A stretch of 64,000 nt of DNA from an uncultured Muribaculaceae bacterium (GCA_910586895.1 CAJUIW010000001.1:1-64000); one strand, 5' to 3'; numbered from the stretch's first letter, positions 25,820 to 34,667 are shown. Numbers and translations are program-made. Notes: generated by a model not told the origin, from the sequence alone.

Positions 25820-26563
25820 TTATTTTGCTCCGGCTGCTTTATGTCGTGCATATGCCGAGGCCATACGTGTGTGGTAGCCACGGGCTGCATATGACGGACC
25901 GTTGTATCCTCTGGCAAATGCGCTCCAGTTCTTTGCCTTAAGGTGTTTCAACAATCCAGTATTTGTGATAAACTCAGCAAACAGGTCAAGCTGTGCCCGT
26001 TCGGAACTACTCATCTTCTCCACAAATTCTTTCATGTTCTCACATCCGCATTTTTTCCAATTAAATCCACCCAGCTGAAACATTCCCCAGAAAGTTCCCT
26101 CTATAGCAGTCGCTTCATCAATTGTCATAGCTTTTGCTAACCGGACATGCTGTGCGGCTTGTGTGGAACCATGTTTGCGTGCATTGGGGCGTGCGAACAC
26201 TTCGCTATGGGTACGGGTATATTTTGACAGCGCGATTCCTCGTTTGCCGGCAAATCTACGGAACATTGAGATGTCGAAGTTTATAATCGGCTTCCCTGGC
26301 AAGAAAAAACCTTCATGGGCTCGTCCGGCTTCAATATCAACTACAGCCTTTATCGCGGCAACCTCCACTCCAAGACGCTCCGCCACCTCGCGGTAGTCAT
26401 CATCAGTAAGACGTGAAATCACAGTCGGAGTATTCTCCTCCTGACTCTCCTGCGGCTCAGGAGTGGCTCCGTCAGCCTGCTCAGGAAGATTGTGTTCAGC
26501 ATTAGATAGTTGTGACCCGACAAGCAGTAATGCTCCGGCGCAGATAAGTTTAGGTGTTTTCAT
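25820..26563 (-). CDS. Exported N-acetylmuramidase-family protein
   Basis: 247 residues: signal peptide (about 1-22), a Pro/Glu-rich linker (about 25-48), then an N-acetylmuramidase domain (PF11860-type; about 60-240) with the start IKAVVDIEAG, the presumed catalytic Glu, and the core GTFWGMFQLGGFNWKKCG. Relatives are best known as phage endolysins, but here a signal peptide and the absence of phage genes point to a periplasmic cell-wall enzyme. Convergent with the flippase gene, 7 bases apart. It is separated from pepD upstream by a strong terminator, so its own promoter is expected; I saw no clear TAnnTTTG motif. Confidence 0.78.
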   Translation of the reverse strand: MKTPKLICAGALLLVGSQLSNAEHNLPEQADGATPEPQESQEENTPTVISRLTDDDYREVAERLGVEVAAIKAVVDIEAGRAHEGFFLPGKPIINFDISMFRRFAGKRGIALSKYTRTHSEVFARPNARKHGSTQAAQHVRLAKAMTIDEATAIEGTFWGMFQLGGFNWKKCGCENMKEFVEKMSSSERAQLDLFAEFITNTGLLKHLKAKNWSAFARGYNGPSYAARGYHTRMASAYARHKAAGAK

Positions 26564-26569
26564 GATAAG

Positions 26570-26604
26570 AAAATAAAAGTCCCGGTCACAATATGGACCG
26601 GGAC
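26570..26604 (-). terminator. Terminator behind pepD
   Basis: GTCCCGGTC (26579-26587) and GACCGGGAC (26596-26604) form a perfect 9-bp stem with an 8-base loop; on the minus strand TTTTATTTT follows. It lies between the pepD stop and the muramidase start. Confidence 0.88.
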
Positions 26605-26620
26605 AAATTAAATATATGCG

Positions 26621-28081
26621 TTATTTTTTCATATCCGCTACCTTGGTAAGTATCAGTTTCAGCTGTTCATAGAAACGTTCTACTGCCGGGATATGCATGC
26701 GTTCTGACGGTGAATGTACACCCTGGAGTGTAGGACCGAAAGAAACCATGTCAAGATGCGGGAACTTTTCAAGGAACAGACCGCATTCCAATCCGGCATG
26801 GATAGCCTTGATAGCAGGTGTCACACCGTACAATTCGCGGTATGCATCGCGTGCTACTTCCATGATTGGCGAGTTCATATTGGGCTGCCAGCCGGGATAG
26901 CCTTCGCCATGCTCAACCTTTGCACCTGCAAGCAGGAACAGTGCTTCAACCTGATTAGCGATGTCCCATTTGCGTGAATCAACAGAACTGCGCTGGCTTG
27001 TGGTGACAACGATAGTATTATCAGCTTTCATCTTGACAGATGCAAGGTTTGTAGAAGTCTCTACGAGGCCTTCAAGCTGACGGCTCATTGATACCACTCC
27101 GTGGGGAGCGCTGTAGAGAGCACGGATAAGATTGATGGATGTCTGTGAATCAATGCTGAAGTCAGGCTTTTCAACGCTTTCGAGCTTTATCTCAAGAGTG
27201 GGCTCAAGGTCAGAGTATTCATTCTGAATGTCAGCGATATATTCGTTAAGCTCTACACGGAGTGCTTCTTTCTTTGAGGTATGTATACCTACTATGGCAT
27301 GGGCTGCACGGGGAATGGCATTACGGAGATTACCGCCGTCGATTTCACTCAGAGCTACCTCATACTTCTTAGATATGTCAAAAAGGAAGCGGGCAAGAAG
27401 CTTGTTGGCATTTGCACGTCCGAGGTGGATGTCGCCACCGGAATGTCCGCCCTGACCCTTAGAGATGTCAACCTTGAAATATGTGAAATCAGAGGGAGCG
27501 ATTGAACGGCTATAGTTAAATGTGCATACAGTATCAACACCGCCCGCACATCCAACGAAAATCTCAGCGTCATCCTCTGAGTCGAGGTTAAGAAGCATAT
27601 CCCCCTGAAGCATTCCTTCGCCAATACCGAAGGCACCTGTCATTCCGGTCTCTTCATCTACAGTAAACAGAGCTTCGATAGGTCCGTGAACAAGTTCAGG
27701 CTCGGTGAGCACAGCCAGCGATGCAGCTACACCAATACCGTTGTCAGCACCAAGTGTAGTGCCGTCGGCATGGATCCATTCACCGTCGATTATAGTAGTG
27801 ATGGGGTTGTTGTCAAAATCAAAACTCTTGTCATTTGACTCACATACCATGTCCATGTGGCCCTGAAGAATCACTGCAGGCGCATTTTCATGTCCGGGAG
27901 TGGCCGGTTTGAAGATGGCAACATTGCCTACAGCATCGGTTTTTGACTCCAGGCTGTGCTTTGCTGCAAAGTCAAGAAGATACTGACGTATCTTTGCCTC
28001 TTTCTTTGACGGACGGGGTACTTTGGTGATTTCGTCAAAAATCTCAAAAACCCTTTTCGGGTTAAGGTCTTTTACTTCCAT
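26621..28081 (-). CDS. pepD: Aminoacyl-histidine dipeptidase (PepD/M20 family)
   Basis: 486 residues, standard length. M20 metallopeptidase motifs are intact: GHMDMVCE (first metal His), LGADNGIGVA, the catalytic Glu pair in DEETGMTG, and HSGGDIH and HAGLECG for the second metal. The enzyme cuts dipeptides such as Xaa-His in the cytoplasm. The start at 28081 (MEVKDLNPKR) is taken because homologues begin there; an in-frame ATG at 28228 would add 49 unrelated residues across the intergenic region. Followed by a terminator. Confidence 0.93.
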   Translation of the reverse strand: MEVKDLNPKRVFEIFDEITKVPRPSKKEAKIRQYLLDFAAKHSLESKTDAVGNVAIFKPATPGHENAPAVILQGHMDMVCESNDKSFDFDNNPITTIIDGEWIHADGTTLGADNGIGVAASLAVLTEPELVHGPIEALFTVDEETGMTGAFGIGEGMLQGDMLLNLDSEDDAEIFVGCAGGVDTVCTFNYSRSIAPSDFTYFKVDISKGQGGHSGGDIHLGRANANKLLARFLFDISKKYEVALSEIDGGNLRNAIPRAAHAIVGIHTSKKEALRVELNEYIADIQNEYSDLEPTLEIKLESVEKPDFSIDSQTSINLIRALYSAPHGVVSMSRQLEGLVETSTNLASVKMKADNTIVVTTSQRSSVDSRKWDIANQVEALFLLAGAKVEHGEGYPGWQPNMNSPIMEVARDAYRELYGVTPAIKAIHAGLECGLFLEKFPHLDMVSFGPTLQGVHSPSERMHIPAVERFYEQLKLILTKVADMKK

Positions 28082-28212
28082 ATTATATTTGTTAGTGTTA
28101 TATGTACCTGTTCGAAGTGTCGAATGGAAAAATAATGTTAAATTTCCGAACTTCGAGCACACTAAGATACAAAATAAAATTCGGTTATGGCAAATAATTC
28201 TTTTACGTTTCT

Positions 28213-28220
28213 TATATTTG
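28213..28220 (+). promoter_or_regulatory. Promoter -7 element TATATTTG
   Basis: TATATTTG fits the consensus; the predicted start near 28224 leaves about 20 bases before the ATG at 28244. This excludes an upstream ATG at 28187 as the start of the following small gene. Confidence 0.7.
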
Positions 28221-28243
28221 CATTGCAATTCGTATCTCAGTTT

Positions 28244-28420
28244 ATGAAATTGGTCATTTTAACTTCAATATTAGTACTTATGGCTGTGCTTATGCTTGGC
28301 GTAAAGGTGCTTTTTGTTAAAAATGGCAAATTTCCTTCAGGGCATGTTCATGATATTGAACCTCTGAGAAAACAAGGTATCGGATGTGCATCACATAATT
28401 GCGATAATAAAAACAAGTAA
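28244..28420 (+). CDS. Small single-helix membrane protein
   Basis: 58 residues. One helix (about 2-22, KLVILTSILVLMAVLMLGVKV) and a soluble tail with HVHD and two Cys (GCASHNCD). The start is fixed by the promoter at 28213-28220. The compact shape and the FVKNGKFPS-HVHD tail recall small proteins seen widely in Bacteroidales, but I know no function. The HVHD and GCASHNC residues could bind a metal. It is followed 21 bases later by an OmpH-like gene. Confidence 0.75.
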   Translation: MKLVILTSILVLMAVLMLGVKVLFVKNGKFPSGHVHDIEPLRKQGIGCASHNCDNKNK

Positions 28421-28441
28421 TATTACCTTATAAACCTGAAA

Positions 28442-29047
28442 ATGAAAAAAACAATGATTGCCGTGTCGGCTTTAGTGTTAATGCTTGGCTCTGCGGCATG
28501 TTCTAATTCAGAATCGTCAAAACAGGATGCTCCTGCAGCAACTGCAAAAACAGAAGCAAAGGCTGAAGGTGCTCCCACTACATTAAATATCCGTTATATT
28601 GACGAGGATTCTCTAAGCGCTCATTATAATCTGGCAAAGGACTTCAAGGAAGCATCTATCCGTGCTTTCAGCCGTCTTGAAAGCGCCCAGCAGAGCAAAG
28701 CTAAGGAGATTCAGGCATTTGGTTCTCAGATAGAATCAAAAATGCGTTCCAATGGTTACCTGTCAGAGGATAGTTACAACGCCGATGTTGCCAAACTGAA
28801 CAAGATGCAGGAAAGTGCCCAGAACTATCTTGGAAATCTCCAGCGCAACACAGAAATGGAGATGGCTCAGCAGCAGCAGCAGCTTCAGGATTCTGTACAG
28901 AACTATATAAAGGAGTATAACAAATCAAAAGGATACGATGCTATTCTGTTCAAGGCCGCAGGTGTTTATTTCAATCCCGCGCTTGATATCACCGATGAGA
29001 TAGTGGAAGGCCTCAATGCCCGCTATAACAAGGTGCAGAAGAAATAA
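28442..29047 (+). CDS. OmpH/Skp-like lipoprotein
   Basis: 201 residues. A lipobox ends at Cys20 (GSAAC). After an Ala/Lys-rich linker comes a Skp/OmpH domain: a short strand (NIRYIDEDSL), a long coiled-coil arm (about 65-150, including a QQQQQ run) and a returning strand (YDAILFKAAGVYFN). Skp chaperones hold outer-membrane proteins in the periplasm. The lipid anchor is unlike free E. coli Skp. It shares a transcript with the small membrane protein before it and ends at a shared terminator. Confidence 0.85.
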   Translation: MKKTMIAVSALVLMLGSAACSNSESSKQDAPAATAKTEAKAEGAPTTLNIRYIDEDSLSAHYNLAKDFKEASIRAFSRLESAQQSKAKEIQAFGSQIESKMRSNGYLSEDSYNADVAKLNKMQESAQNYLGNLQRNTEMEMAQQQQQLQDSVQNYIKEYNKSKGYDAILFKAAGVYFNPALDITDEIVEGLNARYNKVQKK

Positions 29048-29069
29048 TCCGAATAACAGTACTAAAACG

Positions 29070-29110
29070 AATCAGGGCAGTCATGGCTACGAGGCTATGG
29101 CTGCCTGATT
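29070..29110. terminator. Bidirectional terminator between ompH-like and aspT-like genes
   Basis: AATCAGG-CAG...GC pairs with GC...CTGCCTGATT (17 paired bases, one bulged G) around a short loop. TGTTT follows on the plus strand and CGTTTT on the minus strand. The two flanking genes are convergent. Confidence 0.8.
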
Positions 29111-29113
29111 TGT

Positions 29114-30817
29114 TTATGCAAGTATTACTGCAAATAATCCCCATATTATCAAAAGGATATTGCTGACAGCATACGTCACTGTATAGCCTATGGTAGGAAG
29201 CGATGAGCCTATCACATCCTGTACAGCCCCGAGTGCAGCGGTACAGGTGCGTGTGCCGGCGCAGCAACCAAGAGTAAATGCAGGGTTGAACTTAAATACA
29301 CGATGCCCCATCCACAGCCCAAGAAGTAGCGGGAGCGTTGTGGCTATCATACCGGCTATAAGTAGCATCGGCCCAACAGATTTCAGCCCCGCTATGAACG
29401 AAGGTGCAGCGCTGATTCCAACTACGGCAATGAATGTGTTCAGGCCAATCTGATTCATAAACCACACTACCGATGTCGGTATATGTCCGAATGTAGGACG
29501 GCGTGAACGGAGCCACCCGAAAACAAGCCCGGCTATCAGTGAGCCTCCGCTTGTGCCAAAACTGATAGGTATGCTGTCGAACATTATGGTTACTGTTCCA
29601 ATAAGTCCTCCAATAAATATGGCAAAGCCAAGAAACATTATGTCCGTATGTGTGCTTGGCCTGTCAATATGTCCGATGTGGCCGGCAGCTTTATTAAGCG
29701 GCTTCCTCTGTCCTACAAGGGTAAGTGTGTCACCATTCCGGATTTCCATATCATTATCCGGCCACAGAGTATCGTTACCGCGTACTATCCCTTTGATAAC
29801 CACACCATGCATAAACGCCTGCTTGCGTAGCCATCCGACAGATTTACCTGTAATCTCTTTATTGCGGAGTAGAACCGGCGCCTGCTTGACAGGAAAGTCT
29901 ATCAAATTAGGATTGCTTGTTTCTTGTCCGAAGTAATCATTCAGGCGAATCATAAATTCACGCCGGCCGGATATCACCACAGTATCACCTTCCGATACAA
30001 TCTGTTCAGGAGTAGCGAGATAAACTTTTCGGTCAGCCATGCTATATATACGGTCAACAAACAGGCGAAGCCCGAGCGAACCGAGGTTCTTCTCAATGTC
30101 AATAACTGTCATGCCACTTGCAAATCGGGCGTTAGTCACTTTGAAAGTCCTGAATGCAACCTCCCTTATAGCACTTATATATGCCGGATCATCGTGCCAG
30201 GTGTTCTGATTGTACTGCTTGGCAAGTTCGGCAGTCTGTTTTTTTACTGCCTCTATACCTCCAAGCATCCGAGGGCCGATAATGCTGAGGATTACTACTG
30301 TGCCCAACGTTCCATAAATATATGTCACGGCATAACATATCGGGATTATATTGATTTGAGCCGTTTTATATGCCGCATCGCCCGGCTGGTTCTGAATCGC
30401 CTCCGCTCCGACACCAAGCAGTGCGGAGCATGTTTGAGATCCCGAGAATAATCCTACTGTCTCACCGGATGTATAATTGAACAGATGTGCAACCCCGACA
30501 GTGACAAGAAAGCAAGTGAAACTCATGGCTACCGCAAATATAGCCTGCTTGAGTCCAATACCTTTGAGTGAACTGAAAAATTTAGGTCCCACACTATAAC
30601 CGATGGAGAACAGGAACATCATGAAGAACAGATTCTTGATCTGGTCAGATATAGGTATATCAAGTTGCCCGACTAAAATACCAACCAACAGCACGGCAGT
30701 GACAGTGCCAAGCGAGAAGGCTTTATACTTCAACTTGCCCAACCAGAATCCGGCCCCGAGTGTGAGAAAAACGGCTATGGCAGGATATTCTCTAAGTGCT
30801 GTTACTACTGTATCCAT
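29114..30817 (-). CDS. AspT/YidE-type transporter with two TrkA-C domains
   Basis: 567 residues. Two blocks of membrane helices (about 12-180 and 390-565) flank a cytoplasmic middle with two TrkA-C (RCK_C) domains (about 205-290 and 300-375; GDTVVISGRREF and NGDTLTLVGQRKP). The Asp-Ala exchanger AspT has this layout, and Bacteroides orthologues are annotated so. Each hydrophobic half contains a GxxxGxxxG-rich helix (SGGSLIAGLVFGWL). It is divergent from nothing; prfB lies upstream on the same strand beyond a terminator. The substrate is inferred, not shown. Confidence 0.8.
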   Translation of the reverse strand: MDTVVTALREYPAIAVFLTLGAGFWLGKLKYKAFSLGTVTAVLLVGILVGQLDIPISDQIKNLFFMMFLFSIGYSVGPKFFSSLKGIGLKQAIFAVAMSFTCFLVTVGVAHLFNYTSGETVGLFSGSQTCSALLGVGAEAIQNQPGDAAYKTAQINIIPICYAVTYIYGTLGTVVILSIIGPRMLGGIEAVKKQTAELAKQYNQNTWHDDPAYISAIREVAFRTFKVTNARFASGMTVIDIEKNLGSLGLRLFVDRIYSMADRKVYLATPEQIVSEGDTVVISGRREFMIRLNDYFGQETSNPNLIDFPVKQAPVLLRNKEITGKSVGWLRKQAFMHGVVIKGIVRGNDTLWPDNDMEIRNGDTLTLVGQRKPLNKAAGHIGHIDRPSTHTDIMFLGFAIFIGGLIGTVTIMFDSIPISFGTSGGSLIAGLVFGWLRSRRPTFGHIPTSVVWFMNQIGLNTFIAVVGISAAPSFIAGLKSVGPMLLIAGMIATTLPLLLGLWMGHRVFKFNPAFTLGCCAGTRTCTAALGAVQDVIGSSLPTIGYTVTYAVSNILLIIWGLFAVILA

Positions 30818-30844
30818 GCAATTGAAACACGGATTTGAAGAAAA

Positions 30845-30884
30845 GGGTTTAGAAAAGGCGCCCTCTTTTTCAAGAAAGCGCCTT
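30845..30884 (-). terminator. Terminator behind prfB
   Basis: AAGGCGC (30855-30861) pairs with GCGCCTT (30878-30884); extra pairing inside the loop is possible. Read on the minus strand, TTCTAAACCCTTTTC follows. The T-run is short, so strength is uncertain. Confidence 0.65.
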
Positions 30885-30910
30885 ATCTGTATTCAGATAT
30901 TGAATAGATT

Positions 30911-32033
30911 CTATTCCGATTCTTCACTTCCGGCAAATTCCATAAGGAATGCTTTGATGAATCCGTCAATCTCACCATCCATCACTCCGCCTACATCTGA
31001 GGTCTGGAATCCTGTACGGTGGTCCTTGACTCGGCGGTCGTCCATCACGTAGCTTCGTATCTGTGAGCCCCATTCAATCTTCATTTTGCCGGCCTCTACC
31101 TTGGCCTGTTCCTGAAGCCTGTGCTGAAGTTCCTTGTCGTAAAGGATTGACCGAAGCTGACGCATGGCGTTTTCCTTATTCTTAGGCTGGTCGCGGGTTT
31201 CGGTATTCTCAATCAGAATCTCCTCTTTCTCTCCGGTATAAGGGTCGGTGAACTGATAGCGCAGGCGAACACCTGATTCTACCTTGTTCACATTCTGACC
31301 ACCGGCGCCACCGCTTCGGAAAGTGTCCCACGACAATAAAGCCGGATCAACGCGCACCTCAATTGTATCATCGACAAGGGGAGTCACGAACACCGATGCG
31401 AACGATGTCATACGCTTGCCCTGTGCATTATAGGGTGAAACACGGACAAGGCGATGCACTCCGTTTTCGCTTTTCAGGTAGCCATATGCAAAGTCACCTT
31501 CTACATTTATGGTACATGACTTTATTCCGGCTTCATCACCCTCCAGAAGGTTGGCCATAGAGGTCTTGTAGCCATGCTTCTCACACCAGCGCAGATACAT
31601 TCGCATAAGCATCGAAGCCCAATCCTGACTCTCTGTGCCACCGGCTCCTGAATTGATTTTAAGCACTACGCCAAGTTTATCTTCCTCCCGGCGGAGCATG
31701 TTGCGCAGTTCAAGACGTTCGATCTTATCAATAGCGTCGGCATACATGGAGTCAAGTTCATCCTCCTCCATAGCGCCTTCCTTGACAAAATCCCATGCTA
31801 TCTGCAGTTCATCAACAGCAGTGGCAACTTCTTCATATCCGTCAATCCAGGCCTGAAGATCCTTGATCTTTTTCATTTGAGCCTGTGCCTCCTTTGGATG
31901 TTCCCAAAAGTCAGGTACATGCGTGCGGAGTTCCTCCTCTTCTACTTGTATTTTCTTGCTATCGACGTCAAAGATACCTCCTCAACGCGAGCTTGCGTTC
32001 AAAAGTCTCTTTTAATTGTTCCTGAGTAATCAT
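30911..32033 (-). CDS. prfB: Peptide chain release factor 2, with +1 programmed frameshift
   Basis: Reading begins at the ATG at 32033, runs 21 codons to CTT and meets an in-frame TGA at 31970-31968. Skipping one T continues in the +1 frame through 352 codons to 30911, giving 373 residues, normal for RF2. The frameshift site is the classical AGGAGG-TAT-CTT-TGA-C: an SD-like AGGAGG at 31982-31977 and a slippery CTT before the stop. RF2 reads UGA and UAA, so low RF2 lets the ribosome slip and make more. The GGQ motif is present (RSGGAGGQNVNK); the anticodon tripeptide is SPY here, where E. coli has SPF. A predicted promoter lies at 32077-32070. Confidence 0.95.
31966..31984 (-). other. prfB programmed +1 frameshift signal
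   Basis: AGGAGG (31982-31977), TAT, CTT, TGA (31970-31968), C in order on the minus strand. The internal Shine-Dalgarno-like AGGAGG three bases ahead of the slippery CTT codon, and the poor termination context TGAC, match the E. coli prfB autoregulatory site. Confidence 0.95.
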
Positions 32034-32069
32034 TTTTCGTTTTGCGTGTTAGTTTTGTTATTATGGGTA

Positions 32070-32077
32070 CAAAAGTA
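32070..32077 (-). promoter_or_regulatory. prfB promoter -7 element TACTTTTG
   Basis: TACTTTTG on the minus strand fits TAnnTTTG, giving a leader of about 30 bases before the ATG at 32033. It lies only 13 bases from the opposing promoter of the RecD-like gene, so the two genes share a very compact divergent promoter region. Confidence 0.6.
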
Positions 32078-32089
32078 CTGAAAATTCCG

Positions 32090-32097
32090 TAAATTTG
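32090..32097 (+). promoter_or_regulatory. Promoter TAAATTTG of RecD-like gene
   Basis: TAAATTTG ends 5 bases before the ATG at 32103. The predicted transcription start falls on or next to the ATG, so the mRNA is probably leaderless. Confidence 0.6.
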
Positions 32098-32102
32098 CGA
32101 CT

Positions 32103-33536
32103 ATGGATATAAGAGAATTTACTGAGAGGATATTCATGCATCTGCCGTATGTGCCGAATGACCAGCAGACGCAGTTGATTGCAGCTTTGGCAAAATTCTG
32201 CTCTGAGGATATGCCAAGCGACTCAGTATTCATGCTTTGTGGATATGCCGGTACCGGCAAAACATCGCTTACCGGAGCTCTTGTAAGGGCCTTGCGTGAT
32301 GCAATGGTACCGGTAGTCCTGATGGCTCCGACTGGACGTGCAGCCAAGGTTCTGTCAACCATGGCCGCAGGAGTTGCCACCACAATTCATCGCAGGATAT
32401 ACCGTTCGTCAGAAAGCGGGATTCTGCTCAGTCATGGGGAAGTGGCTGACAATCCGCTTCAGAATGCGGTGTTTATTGTCGACGAAGCATCCATGATAGG
32501 ACAGGAAAGTCTTGACGGGCGTGATAATCTTCTTGAGGATCTGATTCATTATGTTTACTCAGGTATAGGTTGCAGGATGATTCTGATTGGCGACACGGCG
32601 CAGCTTCCACCGGTAGGATGCGAGGAAAGCCCAGCCATGGATGTAGCCGTATTAAGAATGTATGGACTGCATGTTATAAGGGCCGTCCTCACCAAAACCG
32701 TACGTCAGCGCGAAGAGTCCGGGATATTGTATAATGCCACGCGCCTCCGCCGGGGTCTTCGCCGGGGTCCGGACAGGAAGGGGGAGCTGATTACTCCTGA
32801 ATTAATTCTCAAGGACTATAGCGATGTTGAATCTGTAGAAGGGGAGGATCTTGAGGATTCAATAAGTGCGTCATATTCAGAATTTGGAGAGGAAAATACT
32901 CTTCTGATAACGAGGTCAAACCGACGCGCTACAGCATATAACCTTGCAATACGCAGCCGTATCCTCGGACGCGAAGAGGAATTATGCCGTGGCGAACGGC
33001 TTATGGTGGCTAAGAATAATTATCTGTGGAGCGCTAAGATAAAGGGGCTTGATTTTATAGCAAACGGTGATATGGCTACTGTCGACCGGGTATATGGGGT
33101 GGAAGAAAAGTATGGCCTTCGGTTCGCTGATGTAAGCATTACTCTTCCTGATAGGGGTGGAGTCAGCCTTGACTGCAAGATAATGCTCAGCACTCTGACC
33201 TCAGACAATGCCACTTTGCCGCCTGAGCAATTGGAGCAGTTCTATCAAGCCGTTCTCAATGATCCGAGCCTGTTTACCGAATCGACATCGATGAAGACCC
33301 GGATGCGTATCCTGCGGAGCGACCCCTATGTAGCGGCCCTGCAGGTCAAGTATGCATATGCTGTCACCTGCCATAAATCGCAGGGCGGGCAGTGGCCGCA
33401 CGTATATATAGATATGGGTGGAATAGCTGATGAAGCGACACGCACGGTTGATTTCTATCGCTGGCTTTATACGGCAATAACCCGAGCCACCACAAGAGTG
33501 TCGTTTATTGCACCACAGTTAAAAATTGTAGAATAA
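32103..33536 (+). CDS. RecD-like ATP-dependent helicase (UvrD_C_2 family)
   Basis: 477 residues. Walker A GYAGTGKTS (about 47-55), Walker B FIVDEASMI, helicase motif III-like GDTAQLPPV, and a C-terminal UvrD_C_2 domain with YAVTCHKSQGGQW and YTAITRA. It is a short RecD-type superfamily 1 helicase without the long N-terminal domain of RecD2 and with no RecBC partners nearby. A DNA repair or replication-restart role is likely. Divergent from prfB; the closely following NrnA-like gene has its own promoter. Confidence 0.88.
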   Translation: MDIREFTERIFMHLPYVPNDQQTQLIAALAKFCSEDMPSDSVFMLCGYAGTGKTSLTGALVRALRDAMVPVVLMAPTGRAAKVLSTMAAGVATTIHRRIYRSSESGILLSHGEVADNPLQNAVFIVDEASMIGQESLDGRDNLLEDLIHYVYSGIGCRMILIGDTAQLPPVGCEESPAMDVAVLRMYGLHVIRAVLTKTVRQREESGILYNATRLRRGLRRGPDRKGELITPELILKDYSDVESVEGEDLEDSISASYSEFGEENTLLITRSNRRATAYNLAIRSRILGREEELCRGERLMVAKNNYLWSAKIKGLDFIANGDMATVDRVYGVEEKYGLRFADVSITLPDRGGVSLDCKIMLSTLTSDNATLPPEQLEQFYQAVLNDPSLFTESTSMKTRMRILRSDPYVAALQVKYAYAVTCHKSQGGQWPHVYIDMGGIADEATRTVDFYRWLYTAITRATTRVSFIAPQLKIVE

Positions 33537-33557
33537 CCGTGAATGGAAATTATTTAG

Positions 33558-33565
33558 TATCTTTG
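33558..33565 (+). promoter_or_regulatory. Promoter -7 element TATCTTTG
   Basis: TATCTTTG upstream of the DHH phosphoesterase gene, with a leader of about 40 bases. No -33 TTTG box at the expected distance. Confidence 0.6.
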
Positions 33566-33611
33566 CAAAACTCTAACATAAAAATACCGCGCAAAGTATC
33601 TGCTGATAGAA

Positions 33612-34667
33612 ATGATTCGGAATACAAATCCTATAAGCCCTGCAGCCATTGAACGATTTAATGAGCTGGTCAAAGACGCCAGCCGTATCGCGATAGTCTG
33701 CCACATGACACCGGATGGTGATGCTCTTGGGTCGTCGCTCTGCTTGTGGCACACGCTTCTTGCTATGGGGCGTGACGTTGTGGTAGTTACTCCGGATGCT
33801 TTTCCTGCTGATCTTGCATTCCTGCCGGGAGCTGACAGAGTGGTGATAGCATCTTACGGACCCTCTCAGGCCGAGGCTGTGCTCCATGGCGCTGACCTTA
33901 TATTCTGCCTTGATTTTAACGAGCCGGCCCGAATTGATCGTCTTGCTCCGGTGCTGATGAAAGCAAAGGCTCCGCGCATCATGATTGATCATCATCTTAA
34001 TCCTCAGGAAAATTTTTGTGATACAGTGATATCAGTACCCGAAAGCTCTTCGACTTGCCTTTTGCTCTACAGAGTCCTCGAAATGGCCGGTCTGGATTGC
34101 CATATAGGAAGTTTTGCCGCTGAATGTTGCATAGCCGGAATGATGACAGATACGGGCAACTTCAGCTACAATGCCAACGATCCTGAGATATACCGGGTGC
34201 TGTCCAGACTTATGCAGCGCGGAGTGGATAAGGATAAACTTAGCAAGCGCCTGTTTGACACGTCGACTGAACGCAGGCTGAGAATAATGGGGTATGCCCA
34301 GTATAAGAAGATGCTCCTTATCAAAGAGTACAAGTGCGCTGTAATAACCTTATCTGAGTCGGAACTGAAGGAGTTCGGATATAAGAAGGGTGATACCGAA
34401 GGGCTGGTCAACCGTCCGCTCAGTATTCCGGAAGTAATATGGTCAGTTTACCTCAGAGAAAGTGAGGAAGGATATGTGAAGGTTTCGATGCGAAGCAAGG
34501 ATTCCTTCTCTGTCCGCGATATCTGCGCCGATTATTTTGGCGGAGGTGGTCATATTAATGCGGCCGGAGGTGAAGTGCATGGTTCGCTTGCCGATGCATT
34601 TGAACAATTGCTGAGCATTATGCCAAAATGTAAGAGCATGCTGCCGGCTGATAGTTGTGATAAATAA
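33612..34667 (+). CDS. DHH phosphoesterase, NrnA-like
   Basis: 351 residues. DHH motif DHHLNPQ and its partner MTDTGNF in the N-terminal domain, plus a C-terminal DHHA1 domain ending GGGGHINAAGG. NrnA-type enzymes degrade short oligoribonucleotides and 3'-phosphoadenosine 5'-phosphate; related members hydrolyse cyclic-dinucleotide breakdown products. Substrate cannot be told from sequence alone. It lies 37 bases before a DUF4827 lipoprotein gene. Confidence 0.87.
   Translation: MIRNTNPISPAAIERFNELVKDASRIAIVCHMTPDGDALGSSLCLWHTLLAMGRDVVVVTPDAFPADLAFLPGADRVVIASYGPSQAEAVLHGADLIFCLDFNEPARIDRLAPVLMKAKAPRIMIDHHLNPQENFCDTVISVPESSSTCLLLYRVLEMAGLDCHIGSFAAECCIAGMMTDTGNFSYNANDPEIYRVLSRLMQRGVDKDKLSKRLFDTSTERRLRIMGYAQYKKMLLIKEYKCAVITLSESELKEFGYKKGDTEGLVNRPLSIPEVIWSVYLRESEEGYVKVSMRSKDSFSVRDICADYFGGGGHINAAGGEVHGSLADAFEQLLSIMPKCKSMLPADSCDK

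Noticed and set aside
28187..28243. ATG at 28187 for the small membrane protein
   Set aside because: It lies upstream of the TATATTTG promoter, hence outside the transcript.
31878..32033. Short open frame upstream of prfB as a separate leader peptide
   Set aside because: It is the first 21 codons of prfB, joined by the +1 frameshift.
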